From positions 1 to 64,000 of the forward strand of contig CAIJMU010000193.1 in NCBI GenBank assembly GCA_903821875.1: a stretch of 64,000 nucleotides of DNA. Direction: 5' to 3'. Made by a program: the position numbers and the translations under genes. This DNA is from an uncultured Spirochaetota bacterium (GTDB lineage: Bacteria > Spirochaetota > Spirochaetia > Treponematales > Rectinemataceae). Below are positions 1 to 6,923 of the stretch, one piece after another. Position 1 is the first letter of the stretch. Every line of letters begins with the position of its first letter. The notes below the pieces were generated by a model, which was given only the letters and a program-made list of their open reading frames with translations, was not told the DNA's origin and ran no database searches.

Positions 1-389
1 CCGAAGCCCAGGCCCTTGCCCACATAACCGAAGGAAAGAGGACCGGCGACGTCCACGGCTGAATAGAGTTTGTAGTCGTTCCTCGCGAGCACTCCGACAA
101 AATTGTCGATCATGGAACCGCCACCGAGGAGGGCCAAGGCGATGTCAAAAAGGGGACCGCTGGCCCTAGCGCCGACCTGGGCTGCAAGGAAGCGGGGCGG
201 CACGCTCGCAAGGCCTGCCGGATTGGCGAACATCAGGCTCCAGTCATCCGCGAGGGCGACATGGGAGCCTCCCATGGCTCCGAATCGTGCCACGGGAATC
301 GTAAAGGGATCGATGTCGAGGGCCATGACTCCTTGCACCAGGCCGAAACCCAGGACGAGTCCGGGAAGTATGCGCCGTTTCATGCTCAT
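1..389 (-). CDS. FadL-like (UPF0164-type) outer-membrane protein, 3' end outside window
   Basis: The N-terminal ~129 residues of an exported protein are visible; the C-terminus lies beyond the left edge. A short signal peptide is followed by the signature of this family: an 'ARFGAMGGSHVAL' stretch and then 'FANPAGLA'. The same pattern occurs in the genes at 1222-2397 and 34661-36046, so they are paralogues. The family is typical of spirochaetes and is thought to form beta-barrels related to FadL long-chain fatty acid transporters. The ATG at 389 has an AAGGA sequence 7 bases upstream. It follows the lipoprotein gene ending at 405 by 15 bases, so the two are probably co-transcribed. Substrate unknown. 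Confidence 0.75.
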   Translation of the reverse strand, partial: MSMKRRILPGLVLGFGLVQGVMALDIDPFTIPVARFGAMGGSHVALADDWSLMFANPAGLASVPPRFLAAQVGARASGPLFDIALALLGGGSMIDNFVGVLARNDYKLYSAVDVAGPLSFGYVGKGLGF

Positions 390-404
390 GTCATGGTCCT
401 TGGC

Positions 405-1139
405 CTAGAATTTCAGCATTCCCTGCAGCATGCCGAGAAGCTGGTTGCTAGGGTCGATCGCCGTGATTCCACTGGCGAGATTGGCAAGTTCCTGCTTTGC
501 GGCATCCGAAGGAGGATTGACCACAGTGCCCTCAGGCAGGGTTCCTGAAATCACCTGGCTCAGGTCGATGCCCGGATTCTGGCTGCTGATATCGCTGAGG
601 GCGACGGCCGCGGCCGCCATTACCAGGGTCTGAGACCCGACTCCTGAATCCTTGAGATTCTGCACGCCCTCCGGCGTTGATGCCGACTGGGCGAGGGCCT
701 CGAATATTCCCGACGCGCCGGAGCTGTCAAGGCTAGCCATTGCCTCAACAATACTGTTGCCGATCGTGGTGAGTTGTTCGGCGCTCGGCGCAGTACCTGC
801 CATGACCGAGGTAAGGTCGAGGGTGGTCAGCGCCTTGGTCATCGTGGTGTCGAGCCCTGAGGCTATGACAGCGACCGCTGCCGCGTCCTTGAGCACATCC
901 ATGTTGGTCGGATCGCTTTTGATGAGCTTGTCAAAGGCCCCGAGCGAAGCGGCTGCCAGCGCCGGGTCGGGATTCGATTGCAGGGCCAGGACAAGGGCGG
1001 CAGAACTCGTCGCCGTCAGGGTAGTGATCTTGGCTTGTGGACGCTTCATGAAAGTAATGAGGGAGGAGGAAAAGAATTGCTGGCAGCCAACCAGGGTCGC
1101 CATCGAGGCTAGTAGCAACAAACGGGCGATTCTCTTCAT
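405..1139 (-). CDS. Lipoprotein of a lipoprotein/FadL-like cassette
   Basis: A 244-residue protein. The signal peptide (residues 1-19) ends in a lipobox (L-V-G-C), giving an acylated Cys followed by QQFFSS. The rest is Ala/Ser/Thr-rich and probably helical, with no recognised domain. The start is fixed by a strong GGAGGT ribosome binding site 5 bases upstream. The mature N-terminus resembles that of the lipoprotein at 2408-3322 (C-S-E-E-F-F-T), and each is followed at once by a FadL-like protein, so this is half of a duplicated two-gene cassette. A hairpin terminator lies just before its ribosome binding site. I infer a role as periplasmic or outer-membrane partner of the barrel; the function is unknown. 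Confidence 0.8.
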   Translation of the reverse strand: MKRIARLLLLASMATLVGCQQFFSSSLITFMKRPQAKITTLTATSSAALVLALQSNPDPALAAASLGAFDKLIKSDPTNMDVLKDAAAVAVIASGLDTTMTKALTTLDLTSVMAGTAPSAEQLTTIGNSIVEAMASLDSSGASGIFEALAQSASTPEGVQNLKDSGVGSQTLVMAAAAVALSDISSQNPGIDLSQVISGTLPEGTVVNPPSDAAKQELANLASGITAIDPSNQLLGMLQGMLKF

Positions 1140-1151
1140 GGTCCACCTCCG

Positions 1152-1181
1152 AAAAAAGGCCCCGCCCATAGGCGGGGCCTT
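1152..1181 (-). terminator. Rho-independent terminator between the two tandem cassettes
   Basis: Read leftward, the sequence is an 11-base perfect stem (AAGGCCCCGCC / GGCGGGGCCTT) with a 4-base loop, followed by a run of T. It lies 40 bases after the stop of the FadL-like gene at 1222 and directly upstream of the GGAGGT of the next lipoprotein gene. It may therefore act as a partial terminator or attenuator inside the run. Confidence 0.8.
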
Positions 1182-1221
1182 GCCCAAACATCGGCAGAAT
1201 GCCGCTTTGGTATGACTCTTG

Positions 1222-2397
1222 TCAGAAATGCAGTCGCACGTTGGCTGCTACTCCAGAACGGCCCTGGTCGCCGGGGTGGGCTCCCATTTCCTCGGTAAAG
1301 ACTCCGATGTCACCCTGAAGGATCAGGAGGTCGACGCCACCACCAACAGACATATAGCCCTGACTCAGGCCGCCGCGCAAGTAGATGAAATTGAGGAGCT
1401 TGATCTCCGCACCTGCATGAAGGCTGTTCCAGATGTTGGCGTCGGGCTCCAGAAGTGCAAGCGCATCACGTACTTCTACGTAGGCGACAGGATCGACAAG
1501 CCATGAAAGGAAGGCAGGCATCGGCGCGAAGGACAGGCCTGCGGTGATATCAGGGGCGAAGGTGGCCGAGGTGAACGAGAGGCCGGTCGGGTCATTGATC
1601 GCGGTTCCGAGATCAGCGAGGGTGGTCGAGTAATAATTGAACGGAGCACCGATGTCCCGGATCGAGAGGCCGACGGCGAGAGGCCCTGCTGTCATGATCG
1701 CGCCGAGGTCAGCGAGCAGCCCGAGACCGTAATTCGCCTCATTGCCCATGATCCCGGCGACGGGGTCGGCGGTGGCGGCGGCCATGCTTCCCAGGAGAGA
1801 CATAACCGACATGGCGGTATCGACACGGACAAAGGGCCTGACGTCACCGCCGAGCTTGAGGTTGAAGTCCTTTGGACCCAGCGTGACGGCAATGCCGCCA
1901 ATGAAATTTACCTGTCCCGAGCCAACAAGCGAGGTACCCAGAAGCGTGGCACCGCGGGCGTAGGCGTCGCCTATCGCAGTAGCTCCGATGCCCCAGCCGC
2001 CCCCGGTGAAACCGAGGCCCGCCGAAGCGCCGGCACCCAGGCCATTTGAGGTGATCAAGCCGCCTACGGTCTGGATGAGCGCTGCAGTCCCTCCCGCCCC
2101 TCCTGATGATCCACCGGAAAGTTCGTTTATCGCACTTGTGAGTACGTCGATGTTGTCAATCGAAGGCTTGACATAGCCCCAGGCGCTGGCATTCGCAAGC
2201 GTAAGCATGAATCGTCCCGAGGCAAAGCCCGCAGGATTGCCGTAAAAGGACTGATATCCTGAACCAAGGGAGGTGAAGGCACCGCCCATGGCCATGCTGC
2301 GTGCATCCTTCGCCGCGAGGCTGCTCAGCACAGTCTGGCCGCTGAGCAAAGAAGACACAATTAAAAACGCTATGAGAGCAAGGGAAATCCTCTTCAT
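1222..2397 (-). CDS. FadL-like (UPF0164-type) outer-membrane protein
   Basis: A 391-residue exported protein with a cleavable signal peptide (about residues 1-20) and the family signature 'MAMGGAFTSLGSG' followed by 'FYGNPAGFASG'. The remainder is rich in Gly and alternating hydrophobic residues, as in transmembrane beta-strands, and ends in 'NVRLHF', a C-terminal Phe typical of outer-membrane barrels. A GGAGGT ribosome binding site lies 5 bases before the ATG. It sits 10 bases downstream of the lipoprotein gene at 2408, forming the first copy of the cassette. The family is expected to transport hydrophobic molecules; the substrate cannot be read from the sequence. Confidence 0.8.
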   Translation of the reverse strand: MKRISLALIAFLIVSSLLSGQTVLSSLAAKDARSMAMGGAFTSLGSGYQSFYGNPAGFASGRFMLTLANASAWGYVKPSIDNIDVLTSAINELSGGSSGGAGGTAALIQTVGGLITSNGLGAGASAGLGFTGGGWGIGATAIGDAYARGATLLGTSLVGSGQVNFIGGIAVTLGPKDFNLKLGGDVRPFVRVDTAMSVMSLLGSMAAATADPVAGIMGNEANYGLGLLADLGAIMTAGPLAVGLSIRDIGAPFNYYSTTLADLGTAINDPTGLSFTSATFAPDITAGLSFAPMPAFLSWLVDPVAYVEVRDALALLEPDANIWNSLHAGAEIKLLNFIYLRGGLSQGYMSVGGGVDLLILQGDIGVFTEEMGAHPGDQGRSGVAANVRLHF

Positions 2398-2407
2398 CGT
2401 GACCTCC

Positions 2408-3322
2408 TTAGGGGTTGCTGGGCGAAAGCATTGACAGCAGATCGGGTGAAGCCGATGACAGCAGGCTGGAAGTTGTCGAACTCGGCTCTCCTGTCGTGCT
2501 GTTGATCATGCTGGTTCCGCCGATCGCCGAAGTATCGCCATTCAATGCTGCCCACAGGACTGCTGTCTTGATGGGGACAGAGGGATTCGGATTGACCCAC
2601 CCGGCCGCCGGCTCTATCGAGGCGACGCCAATGGAGATCAAAGCATAGGAGGCAGTATCAGCAGAGGAACCGCCGGAAACCGGAAGGGCAGGGAGGGATT
2701 CGCCGGTCTGGAGGTTGTCAGAAATCGCCTGGAAGCTGGCTGCCGCGTTGGCAAAGGATTCGATGATTGACACGAAGGCGTCGTTCGGAGCGGATCCCGG
2801 ATCGAGCTCATCAGGCAGTGCATTGGCGGGCAGGATGGCGGACACAAGAGCCGAAGTCATCGCAGCCGTCTTCTCCTCATCGGTCTGGGGCGGGGCATCC
2901 GGGTCGGCCGGGGCGGTGAGTACGGAAAAGGCGTTGGGGAGCTTGTCCATGACCGCAGCAGCATCGGTAGTCTTGATCTGGAGCGTCGCGGCCAGCGCCA
3001 GGTCAGCAGCGGTCACCGTGCCATTCTGAAGTGCCAGGCTTAGGTCCGCCGCCGACGGCTGAATGCCCGCGGAATAGTTCGGCACACCTTGAAACAAGGT
3101 ATCGATCGCCGTCGAAACCTGGGCAGAGCTCAGCTGCTGATAGAACGTGGGCGAGCTGGAAGCACCCGCTTTGATGTCTGCGGATGTCGAGAGATTCGCC
3201 GCGGCCGCGTCGTACTGGCCAAGGCCAGCCGCCTTGAAGGTGTTCGTGAAAAATTCCTCCGAACACGAAATAAATCCTATTCCCATTGCCGCTACGAGCA
3301 GGGTTAAGGCCATCTTCCTCAT
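2408..3322 (-). CDS. Lipoprotein of a lipoprotein/FadL-like cassette
   Basis: A 304-residue protein with a signal peptide and lipobox (F-I-S-C) placing the lipidated Cys near residue 20, followed by SEEFFTNTF. The body is Ala/Ser-rich with no recognised domain. An ATG at 3322 preceded by AGGAGGT at 7 bases is preferred over the GTG at 3331, which overlaps the ribosome binding site. It lies 64 bases downstream of mtaB. The intervening bases are AT-rich with a short AAC repeat and could hold a promoter, but I could not assign -35/-10 boxes with confidence. It pairs with the FadL-like gene that follows at 10 bases. Confidence 0.78.
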   Translation of the reverse strand: MRKMALTLLVAAMGIGFISCSEEFFTNTFKAAGLGQYDAAAANLSTSADIKAGASSSPTFYQQLSSAQVSTAIDTLFQGVPNYSAGIQPSAADLSLALQNGTVTAADLALAATLQIKTTDAAAVMDKLPNAFSVLTAPADPDAPPQTDEEKTAAMTSALVSAILPANALPDELDPGSAPNDAFVSIIESFANAAASFQAISDNLQTGESLPALPVSGGSSADTASYALISIGVASIEPAAGWVNPNPSVPIKTAVLWAALNGDTSAIGGTSMINSTTGEPSSTTSSLLSSASPDLLSMLSPSNP

Positions 3323-3385
3323 CTCTTGCACCTCCTGAGTAAAGACAATAAACAGAACAACAACAACAATATCGCAAAGCTAACG

Positions 3386-4987
3386 CTATTCAAGGTTGAA
3401 GGAAAGCGAATCACCCCTCCCTGCAAGGAAAGAAGCCCCGAGATCCACCCCCGCGGCCTCATCGCCAGGAAGGGCGGAGGGATCCCCTGCGGGGCCCGGC
3501 CCCCCTGGCGCGAGGATGCCCGAGCGCGACAGGCTCCGAGGCGTGAAGGCCCTTCCCCTGCCTCCGGGGGGGGCTCCGAGCCTGCATCGAATCGCATAAC
3601 CTCCCACAGTATCCCGGGGAAGCCCGCGTACCGCAACCTTCAGGTAATTCTCCGTGGTCGCATGCGGAAGTCCCCCTCCGGAGCGCGCGCCTGCGGTCTC
3701 CACCACCGCCTCGACGACGCGGCCTTCCTGCCGGCCGATGTAGGCGGACCTGCCAGCACTTGCGAGTTCGCCTAACGCGTGAGCACGCTCGCCGGCGACG
3801 CGCTCGGGAACCTTGGGAAGCAGCTTCACCGCTGCGGTGCCGGGTCGCGCGGAGAAGGGGAATACGTGGATCCAGGAAAAGGCACACTCCTGTGCGAGCT
3901 CGAGGCTTTCGGCGAACTGGGCGTCTCCCTCGCCAGGGAAACCCGTGATCATGTCGGCGGCGATGAAGGGGTCGTCCCTGACCCTGCGGAGCTCTCCGCA
4001 GGCACGGAGGACGGCTTCGCGGCGATACCCGCGCGCCATCGAGGTGAGGATGGAATCCGAACCCGACTGGACCGGGAGGTGGATGTGGGGTCTGACCCTC
4101 GGATCGGCGAAGGCATCCAGAAAGTCAGCATTGATACCTTCCGGCTCGTAGCTCGACAGGCGGAGCGCGATGGAGGAAGTGCCTTCGAGGAGGGCGCGGA
4201 GGAGGCCAGGGAAGCGGATGTCGCCATCGCGGTACTGGAAGAGGTTGACGCCGGTGAGCACTGCCTCCGCCTTGCCGGCCTCCTCGAGGCGGCACAGGCG
4301 CGACAGGACCTCTGCGACCGGCAGGCTCCGCGAGGGACCGCGCGCGAGGCAGACCCGGCAGTAGGAGCAGCGGTTGTCGCAGCCGTCCTCGATCTTGAGC
4401 GAGGGCCGCGAATGGAAGGAGAACTCCTCGGGGAGGAAGGCGAAGTCATCCTGGCCGGAGCCGGAGCCGGATGCGGCGTGGAGGGCCTGACGCCTCCATG
4501 CGAGGACCGCGTCGAGGAGGTCGCCGTGGCCCTGCCACTCCCGGGCAAGGAAGGCGGGGAGCGTCAACAGGGCGGCCTTCATGTCTCCGGGCACGATCAC
4601 CGCCCGTCCGTGGAGCTCCGAGAGGGCCTCTGCCTCGAGCTGGGCATAGCAGCCAGTGACAAGGGCGACGTCGCCCGGACCCCGCCCAAGGACCTGCCGC
4701 ACAAGGCGCCGCGCCTTCTGTTCCGCCTTGCCCGTGACCGTGCACGTGTTCACAATTATGAGGATAGGCCCACCGGGCGGCAGCACTGATCCGCCGGGCG
4801 GCAGCACTGATCCGCCGGGCGGCAGCACTGATCCAGCGGGCGGCAGCACGGCCCCTCCGGACAGGCCAGCTTCCGTCCGGCTGCCCTGGACCCAGGCGCC
4901 GGCGGCGCGGAAGCTGTCGGCCAGGGACTCGGTCTCGAGCTGGTTGAGCTTGCAGCCAAGGGTGTGGAAGGCGACGCGGAGTTCCAC
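3386..4987 (-). CDS. mtaB: MtaB-type tRNA methylthiotransferase with repeat insert
   Basis: A radical-SAM methylthiotransferase expected to convert t6A37 to ms2t6A37 in tRNAs. The N-terminal domain opens with 'AFHTLGCKLNQLETE', then 'VNTCTVTGKAEQKAR' and 'VTGCYAQLEA', the three conserved Cys sites for the auxiliary cluster. The radical-SAM motif CDNRCSYC uses Cys203, Cys207 and Cys210. The GTG start at 4987, 5 bases after the stop of the TPR gene, gives 533 residues against about 430-450 usual. The excess comes from a 7-residue tandem repeat (about residues 44-72) between the first strand and the NTC motif, and a low-complexity Gly/Pro-rich C-terminal extension of about 50 residues. MtaB fits better than MiaB or RimO because of the opening motif. 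Confidence 0.85.
   Translation of the reverse strand: MELRVAFHTLGCKLNQLETESLADSFRAAGAWVQGSRTEAGLSGGAVLPPAGSVLPPGGSVLPPGGSVLPPGGPILIIVNTCTVTGKAEQKARRLVRQVLGRGPGDVALVTGCYAQLEAEALSELHGRAVIVPGDMKAALLTLPAFLAREWQGHGDLLDAVLAWRRQALHAASGSGSGQDDFAFLPEEFSFHSRPSLKIEDGCDNRCSYCRVCLARGPSRSLPVAEVLSRLCRLEEAGKAEAVLTGVNLFQYRDGDIRFPGLLRALLEGTSSIALRLSSYEPEGINADFLDAFADPRVRPHIHLPVQSGSDSILTSMARGYRREAVLRACGELRRVRDDPFIAADMITGFPGEGDAQFAESLELAQECAFSWIHVFPFSARPGTAAVKLLPKVPERVAGERAHALGELASAGRSAYIGRQEGRVVEAVVETAGARSGGGLPHATTENYLKVAVRGLPRDTVGGYAIRCRLGAPPGGRGRAFTPRSLSRSGILAPGGPGPAGDPSALPGDEAAGVDLGASFLAGRGDSLSFNLE
4773..4856. repeat. In-frame 21-bp minisatellite inside mtaB
   Basis: Four tandem copies of a 21-base unit (CCGGGCGGCAGCACTGATCCG). 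Three are nearly identical and the fourth has diverged. On the coding strand it encodes repeats of V-L-P-P-G-G-S. Because the unit is a multiple of three, copy-number change would leave the frame intact. Confidence 0.9.
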
Positions 4988-4992
4988 GCCAG

Positions 4993-5628
4993 CTAGCCCC
5001 GGAGGCGCACGAGTATCCGCGACCTGCCCACAGTGGCGTCCTCGAGGCGCGGATCGATCCGGAGCGCAGCCTCGTAGTTGGCGAGCGCCTGCCGTAGGTC
5101 CCCCGTACGTTCCTGGGCCCAGGCGAGGCGGGCCCTCCACCGCGCATTGGAAGGCTCGTACTGGAGGGCTGCGGTAAAGGCAATGTCCGCATGCCCGTAG
5201 TGGCCGAGCCGGATATAGATCTCCCCGGAATGGAAATACGCCGCGCCCGCCCAGGGACCCTCGGAAAAGGCGTCGAGGTAGAGCTGGAACCACTTGAGTG
5301 CCGGTTCGTTGACGCCCTGGGCATAGAGTCCCTCGCCGATCAGCTCGGCGAGCCTCGCGTCCCGCTTGGTCTGGTAGTAGCGGCTGGCATAGGTGACTGC
5401 ATCGGCCGACCGGCCCATCAAGACGAGACTCTGGCAGAGGAGGACCTCGGCTTCAATATCATTGGGATTCACCTGCAGGGTATCGAGGGCAAAGGCGCGC
5501 GCGTCGTCAAAGCGACCGGCACCGAGAAAGGCCAGGCCTTTTTCGCGGAAGCCCTGGGCCTGCGCCAGGAGAGGAAAGAATACGAGCACAAGGAGGGAGA
5601 GCGCCCGGGCCATGGAAGGGAGCTGCAT
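4993..5628 (-). CDS. Exported TPR-repeat protein
   Basis: A 211-residue protein with a signal peptide ending near A-Q-A (about residue 24), followed by tetratricopeptide-like repeats. The repeat marks are visible as 'GLAFLGAGRFDDARAFA', 'NPNDIEAEVLL', 'GHYGHADIAFTAALQYEPSN' and 'GDLRQALANYEAALRIDPR'. TPR proteins of this size in the periplasm usually scaffold other proteins; no catalytic motif is seen. The ATG at 5628 is chosen with a GAGG 7 bases upstream, though the site is weak. It is 29 bases downstream of the bactofilin gene and 5 bases upstream of mtaB, so it is likely in the same transcript. Confidence 0.75.
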   Translation of the reverse strand: MQLPSMARALSLLVLVFFPLLAQAQGFREKGLAFLGAGRFDDARAFALDTLQVNPNDIEAEVLLCQSLVLMGRSADAVTYASRYYQTKRDARLAELIGEGLYAQGVNEPALKWFQLYLDAFSEGPWAGAAYFHSGEIYIRLGHYGHADIAFTAALQYEPSNARWRARLAWAQERTGDLRQALANYEAALRIDPRLEDATVGRSRILVRLRG

Positions 5629-5657
5629 GAAGGAGCCTCGGCGCTCCGGAAGGAAGC

Positions 5658-6035
5658 TCAGACGACCTGGCTGCCGTCGTCGTCGAACGGCGCCATCCTG
5701 CAGGTACCGTTGAGGCGGCAGCCAGTCTCCATCGTGACCTTGGGAGCCGCGATGTCACCCACCACGACGCTGGTGGAAAAAAGGTCGATGCGCTCGCGGG
5801 CAACGATATTGCCCTGGACGCCACCCTTCACCGAAACCACGAGAGCCTGGATGTCAGCCTCGATCCTCGCGCCCTCGTCGATGTAGAGCTCGCTCTCGGA
5901 GGACAGCGAACCCTTGATGCGCCCCTTGATCATGAGCGGCTTCTTCATCGTTATCGTGCCCTCGAACTCGACATCGGAGGCGATGACGGTGTCAAGCTGC
6001 TCCTCGTCGATCGCGCTGATCTGGACTTCGGTCAT
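5658..6035 (-). CDS. Bactofilin-family polymer-forming protein
   Basis: A 125-residue protein with the short beta-helical bactofilin core (about residues 18-110). Repeated turns have the form V-x-F-x-G-x-I, as in 'DVEFEGTITMKKPLMIKGRI', then 'ELYIDEGARIEADI' and 'VKGGVQGNIVARERIDLF'. Bactofilins polymerise without nucleotide and organise cell shape or envelope enzymes. No transmembrane segment is present. The ATG at 6035 lies 9 bases beyond the rsmA stop, with no obvious Shine-Dalgarno sequence, so translation may be coupled to rsmA. Confidence 0.88.
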   Translation of the reverse strand: MTEVQISAIDEEQLDTVIASDVEFEGTITMKKPLMIKGRIKGSLSSESELYIDEGARIEADIQALVVSVKGGVQGNIVARERIDLFSTSVVVGDIAAPKVTMETGCRLNGTCRMAPFDDDGSQVV

Positions 6036-6044
6036 GGGAACAGT

Positions 6045-6923
6045 CTATTGGCTTGCGGCGGGGCTGTGCAAGCGGGAGAATATCGCTGCCAGGGACTCCG
6101 GGGAGAGGGCCTCCGCCCGTATCGAGCGGTCGATGCCGAACTCCTCAAGGAGGGCCGTGACCCGGTCGCCGGGATGGCCCGCAGCCTCGAGGTTGTTCCG
6201 GAGGGTCTTCCTGCGCGAAGCGAAGGCGCTCCGGACAAAGCGGGAAAAGGCACGGCGCTCCTGGGGGAGCACGGGATCACTTCGGCTTTCCATGACGACA
6301 ACCGAACTCGTGACACGGGGAGCAGGCCAGAAGGAGCCGCCGGCCAGGTCGAAGGCATGGCGTACTCGGCACACGGAGGCGCAGAGCACGGTGAAGGACG
6401 AGTAGTCCTCGGTTCCCGGCTTTGAGACCATGCGGCGGGCAGCCTCCTTTTGCACGGTGAAGACCATGCGGCGGGCGAGGACTCCGCCCTCGAGGAGGGC
6501 TGCAATGATGGCAGCAGCAGCGTTGTAGGGCAGGTTGCCAAAGATCACGGAGGGAAGGCCTGCGCCCTCGAGTTCAGCCTTCCAGGTGTCCAGGAAGTCT
6601 CCCTCGACCAACTTGAAGTCCTCCCCCTGGCCGAAGACCCGGCAGAGCAGGCGGGAGAAGCCATGGTCGATCTCGAAGGCGGTCACCCCGAGTCCTGCAT
6701 CGAGGGCCATAGCCGTCATGGCTCCGATGCCGGGGCCGATCTCCCAGATCCGTTCTCCGGAGACCGCTCCGAGTTCCGCAAGGATCTTTGCGCGGGCGCC
6801 AGGGTTGACCAGGAAGTTCTGCCCGAAGCGCTTGGACATCGCCAGGCCCTCGAAATCGAGGAGGCGGGAAAGGGACAGCGGTGAGTCATAGTCCGGCCTT
6901 TCGCCGGGAAGGGGCGCTGGCAT
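6045..6923 (-). CDS. rsmA: 16S rRNA dimethyladenosine transferase
   Basis: RsmA/KsgA dimethylates the two adjacent adenosines in the 3'-terminal helix of 16S rRNA. Visible marks are 'KRFGQNFLVNPGA' at the N-terminus, the SAM-binding motif 'IWEIGPGIGAMT', an acidic 'FEID' strand end, and the catalytic-type 'GNLPYNAAA' motif, followed by the C-terminal helical domain. Several in-frame starts exist (6962, 6950, 6923); none has a good ribosome binding site. I chose the ATG at 6923 because the family normally starts 15-30 residues before the GQNFL motif. It overlaps the end of comEC by 38 bases, which suggests coupled translation. Confidence 0.9.
   Translation of the reverse strand: MPAPLPGERPDYDSPLSLSRLLDFEGLAMSKRFGQNFLVNPGARAKILAELGAVSGERIWEIGPGIGAMTAMALDAGLGVTAFEIDHGFSRLLCRVFGQGEDFKLVEGDFLDTWKAELEGAGLPSVIFGNLPYNAAAAIIAALLEGGVLARRMVFTVQKEAARRMVSKPGTEDYSSFTVLCASVCRVRHAFDLAGGSFWPAPRVTSSVVVMESRSDPVLPQERRAFSRFVRSAFASRRKTLRNNLEAAGHPGDRVTALLEEFGIDRSIRAEALSPESLAAIFSRLHSPAASQ

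Noticed and set aside
3779-4789. Long plus-strand open frame opposite mtaB
   Set aside because: It is a shadow of the GC3-rich mtaB gene on the other strand and has no recognisable domain or ribosome binding site.
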